64,000 nucleotides of DNA from Bacteroidales bacterium (GTDB lineage: Bacteria > Bacteroidota > Bacteroidia > Bacteroidales > UBA932), in contig JAFYTP010000002.1 of NCBI GenBank assembly GCA_017558775.1, forward strand, positions 62,001 to 126,000, written 5' to 3'. Below are positions 9,618-16,293 of this stretch, piece by piece. Position numbers and translations under genes: made by a program. Position 1 is the first letter of the stretch, and each line of letters begins with the position of its first letter. Below the pieces are notes generated by a model. That model saw only the letters and a program-made list of their open reading frames with translations. It was not told the origin of the DNA and ran no database searches.

Positions 9618-11363
9618 CTAGGCTTGAGGTTGGTCGAAATCGCCCGAGCCGCCGCTCGTCTGCATTTCGTAGATTTCCTGATAGATGGCGTTGTCGCGGA
9701 GGAGGTTCTCGTGCGTGTCGAAGGCCGCCACGCGGCCGTTGTCCATCACGATGATCCGGTCAGCCTCCTGGATGGAGAGGATGCGCTGGGAGATGATGAT
9801 CTTCGTCGTCCCCGGGATGCGCGCGTTGAAGGTGGCGCGGATGGCGGCGTCGGTCGCCGTGTCCACCGCCGAGGTGGAATCGTCCAGCACCAGCACTTTC
9901 GGGTGTTTCAGCAGGGCTCGGGCGATGCACAGACGCTGCCGCTGGCCGCCTGAAACGTTCGTTCCGCCCTGGTCGATAATCGTATTGTAGCCATCCGGGA
10001 AGCTCCGGATGAACTCATCGGCACAAGCCTGCCGGCAGGCCTCCTCGCACTCTTCCAGCGTCGCATCCTCCTTGCCCCAGCGGAGATTATCGAGGATGGT
10101 TCCGGAGAACAGCGTGCTCTTCTGGAGCACCATCGCGACCTCGTTCCGGAGGACCTGCATGTCGTACTTGCGGACATCGATACCGCCCACTTCCACGTCG
10201 CCGTCCGACACGTCGTACAGGCGCGCCATCAGGTTCACAAGGGAGGATTTACCGCTGCCGGTACCGCCGATGATGCCGATGGTTTCTCCGGCCTTGATGT
10301 GCAGGTCAATGTCCTCCAGGGCATAATCGCCGCCCTGCTTATAAGAGAAATACACGTGGTTGAAGTCGATGCGGCCGTCCGGCACTTCCAGAATCGGCTG
10401 CATGGGATTGTCCATGTCCGGTTCCTCGCAGATGACCTCAGCGACACGTGCGCCGCTGGCCGCGCTCTGCGTCAGCTGCACGAAAATCATCGACAGCATC
10501 ATCAGCGAGCTCAAGACCGTCATGATGTAGCTGAAGAGCGAAGTCAGCTGGCCGGTCGTGAGGCTTCCCTCCACAATGAAATGCGCACCGAACCAGCTCA
10601 GGGCGATGATGCACGCGTTCACGATGAGGTTCATCACCGGGCCGTTCAGGGCCATCAGCGTCTCCGCTTTCACATTGAGCGTGAACAGGCCGAGGGCGGC
10701 CTTGTCGAACTTGCTCATCTCGTGGTCCTCCCGGACGAAGGCCTTCACGACGCGGATGGCATCGACATTCTCCTGTACGACGCCGTTCACCGCATCCACT
10801 TTCAAGAGGATTTCCTTGAACAGTTTCGCGGCGCGCGTGATGAGGATCGTCAGGAAGACGCTCAAGACCACCATTGCGATGAGGAAGATGATACTCAATC
10901 GCTTATGAATCACAAAGCACATCGCCAGGGCCGATACCATGTTCAGCGGGGCCCGGAATGAGATGCGCAGCAGCATCTGGAAAGCGCCCTGGATGCTGGA
11001 GACGTCGGTGGTCATGCGGGTGACCAAGCCGGCGGTAGAGAATTTGTCGATGTCGGAGAAAGAGAACCGCTGGATGTTCTCGTACATCGCGAGGCGCAGG
11101 TTCGCGGCGAGACCGGTGCTGCTGTAGGCGGCGAACCGGCCGGCCAAGATACCGAAGATCAGGCTCAGGAAAGCGATCCCCACCATCATCGCCCCATACT
11201 TGTACACATCCGGCAAACTCCCTGCCCCGATGCCCTTGTCGATGATGGACGCCGTCACATACGGGATCAGCACGCCCATGATCACTTCGAGGGTCGTCCA
11301 AAGCGGTGTCAGCAGCGCAGCTGCCTTATACTGCTTGACTTGCTTGAGTATGGTCTTGAACAT
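9618..11363 (-). CDS. ABC exporter subunit, degenerate ATPase site (membrane plus NBD)
   Basis: 581 residues with a TM domain in residues 15-300 and an NBD with Walker A GGTGSGKSS and signature VSGGQRQRL. The Walker B reads VLDDSTSAVD, so aspartate replaces the catalytic glutamate. This is the known pattern of asymmetric heterodimeric exporters such as TM287/288 and BmrCD. First gene of a three-gene unit (this subunit, its partner, DUF4954). A -7 box at 11369-11376 stands only 5 bases before the ATG, so the transcript may be leaderless. Confidence 0.93.
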   Translation of the reverse strand: MFKTILKQVKQYKAAALLTPLWTTLEVIMGVLIPYVTASIIDKGIGAGSLPDVYKYGAMMVGIAFLSLIFGILAGRFAAYSSTGLAANLRLAMYENIQRFSFSDIDKFSTAGLVTRMTTDVSSIQGAFQMLLRISFRAPLNMVSALAMCFVIHKRLSIIFLIAMVVLSVFLTILITRAAKLFKEILLKVDAVNGVVQENVDAIRVVKAFVREDHEMSKFDKAALGLFTLNVKAETLMALNGPVMNLIVNACIIALSWFGAHFIVEGSLTTGQLTSLFSYIMTVLSSLMMLSMIFVQLTQSAASGARVAEVICEEPDMDNPMQPILEVPDGRIDFNHVYFSYKQGGDYALEDIDLHIKAGETIGIIGGTGSGKSSLVNLMARLYDVSDGDVEVGGIDVRKYDMQVLRNEVAMVLQKSTLFSGTILDNLRWGKEDATLEECEEACRQACADEFIRSFPDGYNTIIDQGGTNVSGGQRQRLCIARALLKHPKVLVLDDSTSAVDTATDAAIRATFNARIPGTTKIIISQRILSIQEADRIIVMDNGRVAAFDTHENLLRDNAIYQEIYEMQTSGGSGDFDQPQA

Positions 11364-11368
11364 AAACG

Positions 11369-11376
11369 CAAATATA
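11369..11376 (-). promoter_or_regulatory. -7 box for the ABC exporter pair
   Basis: TATATTTG on the minus strand, followed by 5 bases and the ATG at 11363. A start of transcription 5-7 bases after the box would fall on the start codon. No clear -33 TTTG. Confidence 0.5.
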
Positions 11377-11442
11377 ACAAAAATCTGGAAGTTTCGGTAT
11401 ATTTCGTTTCGCCTTGTATGTTCAAGTGATCCCGCCGGCGAA

Positions 11443-11460
11443 AGCGGGGACTCCCCCGCT
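11443..11460. repeat. REP-like palindrome at the end of the GDP-fucose block
   Basis: AGCGGGG and CCCCGCT flank the loop ACTC, a perfect 7-bp stem; a second CCCGC/GCGGG pairing lies just before it at about 11431-11449. The stem covers the stop codon of the GDP-fucose synthase gene (11459-11461). The composition matches short palindromic repeats scattered in many genomes. It may also help terminate the unit ending here, though no T-run follows. Confidence 0.5.
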
Positions 11461-12403
11461 AGCGCTCGGCACGCATCGGATTCGTGAGGAAGTCTTCGTA
11501 AGCGAGACGGATACCGTCCTCCAGCTCCGTCTTATAGGTCCATCCGAGGGCCGTCGCCTTGGAGACATCCAAGAGTTTGCGAGGGGTTCCGTTCGGACGG
11601 GAAGTATCCCACTTGATGGCGCCGGTATAGCCGACGACCTTCGCGACCAGTTCTGTCAATTCCTTGATGGTCAATTCCTTTCCGGTACCGGCATTCACGG
11701 TTTCGTTGCCGGAATAGTTGTTCATCAGGAAGACGCAGAGGTTCGCCAGGTCATCCACATAGAGGAACTCCCGCAGCGGAGAACCGTCACCCCAGCAGGT
11801 AACCTCCTGCAGTCCGGCGACCTTCGCTTCGTGGAAACGGCGGATCAGCGCAGGCAACACGTGGCTGTGCTCCGGATGGTAGTTATCGTTGGGGCCGTAA
11901 AGGTTCGTAGGCATCACGGAGATGTAATCCGTCCCGTACTGACGGTTCAGGAACTCGCAGTACTTGAGCCCGGAAATCTTCGCCAGCGCGTAGGCCTCAT
12001 TGGTCTTCTCCAACGCGCCCGTCAGCAGGCAGCTCTCCGGCATCGGTTGCGGCGCCATTCTCGGATAAATGCACGACGATCCCAGGAACTCCAGCTTTTT
12101 GCAGCCATTCTTCCAGGCAGCATGGATCACGTTCATTTCCAGGATCATATTGTCGTACATAAAGTCCGCAAGGGCGCTCTCATTGGCCACGATACCGCCC
12201 ACCTTGGCGGCCGCGAGAAACACATACTCCGGCTTCTCGGCGGCGAAAAACGCCTCCACATCGGCCTGGCGGGTCAAATCCAGTTCCTTGTGCGTACGGG
12301 TGACGATATTATTGTAACCTTGGCGCTTCAACTCGCGCACGATCGCGGAGCCCACCATACCGCGGTGGCCCGCCACATAGATCTTTGCTTCTTTCTCCAT
12401 CAT
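11459..12403 (-). CDS. fcl: GDP-L-fucose synthase (4-keto-6-deoxymannose 3,5-epimerase/4-reductase)
   Basis: 314 residues, typical for WcaG/Fcl. The Rossmann GHRGMVGSA motif is at the N-terminus, the catalytic serine in GSSCIYP near residue 107, and the Y-x3-K pair in YALAKISG near residues 137-141. It converts GDP-4-keto-6-deoxy-D-mannose to GDP-L-fucose with NADPH. Its first ATG overlaps the stop of the cytidylyltransferase/GHMP gene (ATGA, 12400-12403), and GMD, which makes its substrate, is the first gene of the same unit. A second ATG directly follows the first. A GDP-heptose reductase of the same family is a weaker alternative. Confidence 0.93.
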   Translation of the reverse strand: MMEKEAKIYVAGHRGMVGSAIVRELKRQGYNNIVTRTHKELDLTRQADVEAFFAAEKPEYVFLAAAKVGGIVANESALADFMYDNMILEMNVIHAAWKNGCKKLEFLGSSCIYPRMAPQPMPESCLLTGALEKTNEAYALAKISGLKYCEFLNRQYGTDYISVMPTNLYGPNDNYHPEHSHVLPALIRRFHEAKVAGLQEVTCWGDGSPLREFLYVDDLANLCVFLMNNYSGNETVNAGTGKELTIKELTELVAKVVGYTGAIKWDTSRPNGTPRKLLDVSKATALGWTYKTELEDGIRLAYEDFLTNPMRAER

Positions 12404-13569
12404 AGGGTTCCTCTCCTTCTGATATGCAGTTCAACGGCTCCTTCCGGGAAGCAGCTCCTGTCCCGGCAAACCAGCGCGAGATAGCCACCGCCGCCGGCGC
12501 CCGGCATCTTCCAAGCCAGGACTCCGTCCAACGAACTATACTTGTCAATATATTCTTGCACACCCGGCTGAATCATGGCCGGGAACATCGCCACTTGCGC
12601 GTTGAAAGAGGCCTTGTAGGCCGCTGCAAAGCGGTCGAGGTCCTTCGCCAGGATGGCGTTCCAACAGTCGTCGGCCGCCTTCGCAAGCGCCTCGACCTTC
12701 GGTTTCGTGATGTCTTTCCCGTCCACCACGGAACAGCCCGGGCGGCGCGGGAACATCGGAATCATGCACAGATGATCCTCCAGCCAGCAGAGGACATCCT
12801 CGTCATGACAGGATTCAATCTTCTCCGGCCAGAAACGGTTATTATACCAATGACGCACCAGACCCGGCATGCAGATGCCGATGGAATCCTGCGCCCCGGA
12901 AATGATGCCGTCGGAACGCTCCGGATCGTTCTCGAAGCAGAAAACCAGCTTCGCCAGCGTCTCCGGGTCCATGTTCGGCAGCTGGAACGGCCAAATCTTC
13001 CTGATCATGTTCCGGGTCGATGTGGACAGCCCGCACCGGTCCCGCACCTCGAAGGTGGGTTCCAGGGAGATGGTCAGGGCCCATCCCGGCGCGTAGCAAG
13101 ACACATACGGCTGGTCGATCCAGGTTCCGGCGAGGTCCAGCCGCGTGGGAATCTGGCAGGGCGTCTGCTTCAGCGCGGTGCTCGAGCGCGCCTGCAGGCC
13201 CGCCTGCGGCGTTCGCTGTAGCACGATGTATTCAATCCCCCGCGCCTCGCAGAGCCGCCGCTTCTCCTCATTCCCGCCGTCCTCATTGACAACGAAAATG
13301 TCAGGCTTGACAATATCCAGGGTCGGGACGAAGTCCATGATGCCGTCACCGGCATTGATATAGGCATCCTTGACATAGCGGATGGCCTTCACCATGAACA
13401 ACCGTTCCTGCTCGCTGTAGATGGTCTTATGATGCTTGTAATGCAGGATGGTCTCGTCCGAGCCGATGCCCACATACAAATCCCCGAACTGCGCCGCCTG
13501 CCGGAAGAACTCCACATGGCCGCTGTGCAGCAGGTCATAGCATCCCGAAACAAATACTTTCTTGGTCAT
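12400..13569 (-). CDS. Cytidylyltransferase-like/GHMP kinase-like fusion protein
   Basis: 389 residues with two parts. Residues 1-135 form a nucleotidyltransferase of the cytidylyltransferase superfamily, with the ATP-binding HxGH motif in [11 protein letters not shown] near residues 8-18. From about residue 140 the sequence resembles GHMP sugar kinases such as HddA: motif 1 [12 protein letters not shown] and motif 3 [10 protein letters not shown] are present. The phosphate-binding motif 2, usually GLGSS, is replaced by [10 protein letters not shown] sugar kinase plus nucleotidyltransferase could make a nucleotide sugar from a free sugar or sugar 1-phosphate. Its place between gmd and fcl points to 6-deoxyhexose or heptose activation; the substrate is unknown and the kinase half may be altered or inactive. 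Confidence 0.75.
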   Translation of the reverse strand: MTKKVFVSGCYDLLHSGHVEFFRQAAQFGDLYVGIGSDETILHYKHHKTIYSEQERLFMVKAIRYVKDAYINAGDGIMDFVPTLDIVKPDIFVVNEDGGNEEKRRLCEARGIEYIVLQRTPQAGLQARSSTALKQTPCQIPTRLDLAGTWIDQPYVSCYAPGWALTISLEPTFEVRDRCGLSTSTRNMIRKIWPFQLPNMDPETLAKLVFCFENDPERSDGIISGAQDSIGICMPGLVRHWYNNRFWPEKIESCHDEDVLCWLEDHLCMIPMFPRRPGCSVVDGKDITKPKVEALAKAADDCWNAILAKDLDRFAAAYKASFNAQVAMFPAMIQPGVQEYIDKYSSLDGVLAWKMPGAGGGGYLALVCRDRSCFPEGAVELHIRRRGTL

Positions 13570-13590
13570 TTCGAGCTTGTCGAGAAATCT
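13565..13590. repeat. REP-like element filling the gmd/cytidylyltransferase junction
   Basis: The unit begins GTCATTTCGAGC and ends GAGAAATCT, with partly self-complementary ends. It contains the start codon of the downstream gene (13567-13569) and reaches the stop codon of gmd (13589-13591), so it makes up the whole intergenic gap. A related copy lies at 30501-30527 on the other strand. Confidence 0.5.
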
Positions 13591-14881
13591 ATTTCACGAT
13601 ACCCTTTTCAAGATATTCGGCCAGATTCATCCGCACTTTCTCCGCGGCCCCTTCCCCGGCGACCTTCGCCATATCGTGCTCCACCATCAGCTTGACGAGG
13701 GCCTCGAAGGAGGTCTTCTGCGGATTCCAGCCCAGTTTCGCGCGGGCCTTCGTGGGATCACCCCAAAGGTTCACCACGTCCGTCGGGCGGTAGAAATCGG
13801 GGCTCACCTCGACCAGGACCTTGCCGGTGGCCTTGTCGATGCCTTTTTCATCGGCACCCTCACCCACGAACTCCAGCTCGATGCCCGCGTGGTGGAAGGC
13901 CAGCTGGCAGAACTCACGGACGCTGTGCTGAACACCCGTCGCAATGACGAAATCCTCCGCCTTCTTCTGCTGCAGGATAAGCCACATGCACTCCACATAA
14001 TCCTTCGCATAACCCCAGTCACGAAGACTTGACAGGTTGCCCAGATACAGTTTCTCCTGCTTGCCCTGGGCGATGCGCGCCGCCGCCAGCGTAATCTTCC
14101 GCGTGACGAAAGTCTCGCCGCGACGCTCGGACTCGTGGTTGAATAAAATACCTGAGCAGCAATACATTCCGTACGCCTCCCGGTATTCCTTCACGATCCA
14201 GAAACCATACAGTTTCGCGACAGCGTAAGGGCTATACGGATGGAACGGCGTGTTCTCGTTCTGGGGCACTTCCTCCACCTTTCCATATAGTTCGGAGGTC
14301 GATGCCTGGTAGATTCGGCACGTCCCGGCAAGTCCGCACTGGCGAACAGCCTCCAGGACGCGGAGAACGCCCGTCGCATCGATGTTCGCCGTGTACTCCG
14401 GCGAGTCGAAACTCACCTGCACATGGCTCTGCGCCGCGAGGTTATAAATCTCGTCCGGACGGACCTTAGCGACAACCTGGATCATGCTCATCGAGTCGCC
14501 CATATCCGCATAATGCAGATGGAAGTGCGGACGACCTTCCAGGTGCGCGATACGCTCGCGGAAATCCACGGAACTTCTGCGGATGATGCCGTGTACGTCA
14601 TACCCTTTTTCCAGGAGGAATTCCGACAGGTACGAGCCGTCCTGACCGGTCACGCCGGTGATGAGCGCGGTCTTCCGCGGGTGCCGATGTTCCTTTGTCA
14701 AGTTAATGCCAAGTACAGCCTCAATCTGCTTGAGACTCTGGGCACCGACGCCCACTTTCCCGGCCAGCCAGCGGGAAACGACCGTTTCGTCCTTCCCGAT
14801 TTTCTCGGCCAACTGCCGCTGAGAAATCCCTTTCCGGCTCAAAGCGGCTTTAATCTCGTTGATAATCTCGTAATCTACCAT
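13589..14881 (-). CDS. gmd: GDP-mannose 4,6-dehydratase with fused N-terminal XRE-type HTH domain
   Basis: 430 residues from ATG 14881 ([10 protein letters not shown]). Residues 6-60 are a clear XRE/Cro-type HTH, with helices [10 protein letters not shown] (20-29) and [11 protein letters not shown] (31-41). After a ten-residue linker the GMD domain begins at [14 protein letters not shown], its GxxGxxG at 76-82, then STSELYG and Y-x3-K in [11 protein letters not shown], all canonical for conversion of GDP-mannose to GDP-4-keto-6-deoxymannose. The frame continues 26 residues upstream but that part is AT-rich, carries promoter-like sequence and is not protein-like. Two palindromes sharing CTTGACAA lie over the promoter at 14909-14964, which suggests autoregulation. 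First gene of the gmd, cytidylyltransferase/GHMP, fcl unit. Such a fusion is unusual for this enzyme. Confidence 0.92.
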   Translation of the reverse strand: MVDYEIINEIKAALSRKGISQRQLAEKIGKDETVVSRWLAGKVGVGAQSLKQIEAVLGINLTKEHRHPRKTALITGVTGQDGSYLSEFLLEKGYDVHGIIRRSSVDFRERIAHLEGRPHFHLHYADMGDSMSMIQVVAKVRPDEIYNLAAQSHVQVSFDSPEYTANIDATGVLRVLEAVRQCGLAGTCRIYQASTSELYGKVEEVPQNENTPFHPYSPYAVAKLYGFWIVKEYREAYGMYCCSGILFNHESERRGETFVTRKITLAAARIAQGKQEKLYLGNLSSLRDWGYAKDYVECMWLILQQKKAEDFVIATGVQHSVREFCQLAFHHAGIELEFVGEGADEKGIDKATGKVLVEVSPDFYRPTDVVNLWGDPTKARAKLGWNPQKTSFEALVKLMVEHDMAKVAGEGAAEKVRMNLAEYLEKGIVK

Positions 14882-14886
14882 AGGGA

Positions 14887-14917
14887 CAAAGATACAGATT
14901 ATCAATAAACTTGACAA
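14887..14917 (-). promoter_or_regulatory. Promoter of the HTH-gmd operon
   Basis: On the minus strand TTG (14917-14915), 20 bases, then TATCTTTG (14894-14887), a good Bacteroidota -33/-7 match. Only 5 bases separate the -7 box from ATG 14881, so the mRNA may be leaderless. The -33 element lies inside the proximal palindrome. Confidence 0.6.
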
Positions 14918-14928
14918 TATTTTCAAGT
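14909..14928. promoter_or_regulatory. Proximal palindrome (candidate operator) before HTH-gmd
   Basis: Arms ACTTGA (14909-14914) and TCAAGT (14923-14928) with an 8-base centre. It covers the -33 region of the gmd promoter, a position suited to repression. It contains the octamer CTTGACAA at 14910-14917. Confidence 0.5.
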
Positions 14929-14936
14929 ATAAAATA

Positions 14937-14964
14937 AACGCTTGACAAATCAATGCCAAGCGTT
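14937..14964. promoter_or_regulatory. Distal palindrome before HTH-gmd (operator or terminator)
   Basis: Perfect 8-bp arms AACGCTTG (14937-14944) and CAAGCGTT (14957-14964) around 12 bases. Its CTTGACAA at 14941-14948 lies exactly 31 bases from the copy in the proximal palindrome, about three helical turns. On the minus strand TATTTTAT follows, so the palindrome could instead be a weak terminator for the aspartokinase-like gene. A smaller GTCGG/CCGAC hairpin lies at 14977-14989, right after that gene's stop. Confidence 0.45.
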
Positions 14965-14993
14965 ATAGATTCTTTCGTCGGTTTCCGACTTCC

Positions 14994-16259
14994 TTACAAG
15001 ATAGAAAGAGCCTCTTCCGCAGCAGCCCTATCCTTCGCACGAATGACGAAGGAAATCGTCAGTTCGTCACCGCCCTGCGCGGCGGAGACGATGCTCACGC
15101 CGTAGGCGCCGAGGGCGGAATAGATGCGGCCCGAGGTGCCGGGGAGGTTCTTCATGCCGTTGCCGCAGACGGACAGGAGGCAGACGTCCTCAATGACATC
15201 GGTAGCGTCATCGATAGAGACCTGGCCGTCGCGATAGAGGGCCGAGAGGGCGTCGATGGCCGCCTTGAGGTCCCGCGTAGCCACGGCGAGCGTGATGCAG
15301 AACTCGGTGGACGGCTGGGAGATGTAGCGAATGTTCACGCCGCCACGGGCGAGGGCGCCGAAAATGGAGGAGGAAACACCCACCTTGCCCACGAGGCCGG
15401 TGCCCCGGATATTGATCAGGGAGAACCCGTCTTCCACGACATAGCCCGTGACAACGTGTTCAGATTCAGGCTTGGACGCAGAAATAACCGTCTTGCGTGA
15501 AGGATCGGTCAGGTCGCGGATGATGACGGGCAGGCTGGCCTTCATCATCGGCAGAAGCGCCGCCGCTTCCATCGCACCGCCTTCGACCGAGCAGAACACC
15601 GCGGCTTCCTCATAGGTGAGTTCCGGACGGGACAAGATCTTGTCGTTCAGCACATAGACCTCAGCGGCCTTGTTGTCGCGGGCGGCGATGGTCATCGCCA
15701 TCAGGTCCTCTCCCCTGCGGCCCAGGCGGATGCTGTAGCCGAAGGAGTTGTGGCCGTAACCGCTGGAAAGCACGTACAGGCCGGGCGCACCGGTCCGGGA
15801 ACGGAGCCGTTCCATCGACGTTTCCCAATCCACGCGCAGAGCGCCGTCGCGATCCTCTTCACAGACCATCACCTCGGCACCATCGACAAAGGTGCCGCCG
15901 ACGACGGCATGGACGGTTTCCGCGCAGAGGCGGGCGCACTTGCCCAGCACATAGTCGCGGATGGTCGTGAAGGCGGGACGGTAGACGACGCCTTCATCGA
16001 CATACTGACGGAGGGCCTTGAGTTCCGCGTCGACCTTCTCGCCGAAGGCCGGGTCGGAGACCAGACCCTTGAAATAGGCGGCGATTTCCTCGAAGGCCGG
16101 CTTCGTGTCGGCCCGGTGGTACAGCGCCGATTCCAGCACGTCGATGAACATCTGACGGATCTTGTGTTCGGATTTGACAACCAGGATGCCGTCTTCCTTG
16201 GGAAGGCTGCCCAGATATTTGGCCGATGCCTCGGTCAGTTTGAAAACTCGTGTTATCAT
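14994..16259 (-). CDS. Divergent aspartokinase-like protein with C-terminal ACT domains
   Basis: 421 residues. The C-terminal 150 residues look like the tandem ACT regulatory region of aspartate kinases (GTGLVGKVGVSSSIFGALARGG, then a second ACT ending in SFVIRAK). The N-terminal part is odd. The usual KFGGSSV start is replaced by MITRVFKLTEASAKYLGSL, and the LGRGGSDYTA motif seen in the neighbouring ThrA reads LGRRGEDLMA here. The later segment ELTYEEAAVF...PVIIRDL still follows the family. It may be a poorly active or inactive kinase acting as an amino-acid-sensing regulator, or a divergent active enzyme. It stands downstream of thrA, purU and the FAD/Fe-S dehydrogenase in the same direction, with 34 bases before it. 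Confidence 0.75.
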   Translation of the reverse strand: MITRVFKLTEASAKYLGSLPKEDGILVVKSEHKIRQMFIDVLESALYHRADTKPAFEEIAAYFKGLVSDPAFGEKVDAELKALRQYVDEGVVYRPAFTTIRDYVLGKCARLCAETVHAVVGGTFVDGAEVMVCEEDRDGALRVDWETSMERLRSRTGAPGLYVLSSGYGHNSFGYSIRLGRRGEDLMAMTIAARDNKAAEVYVLNDKILSRPELTYEEAAVFCSVEGGAMEAAALLPMMKASLPVIIRDLTDPSRKTVISASKPESEHVVTGYVVEDGFSLINIRGTGLVGKVGVSSSIFGALARGGVNIRYISQPSTEFCITLAVATRDLKAAIDALSALYRDGQVSIDDATDVIEDVCLLSVCGNGMKNLPGTSGRIYSALGAYGVSIVSAAQGGDELTISFVIRAKDRAAAEEALSIL

Positions 16260-16293
16260 CGTTCGCAGTTATATGGTCCTGTAAAGTTACGGA

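Noticed and set aside
14882..14959. 26-residue upstream extension of HTH-gmd
   Set aside because: It covers the -7/-33 elements and a palindrome, and its hydrophobic sequence does not suit an HTH enzyme. I considered a signal peptide and dismissed it because both domains are cytoplasmic.
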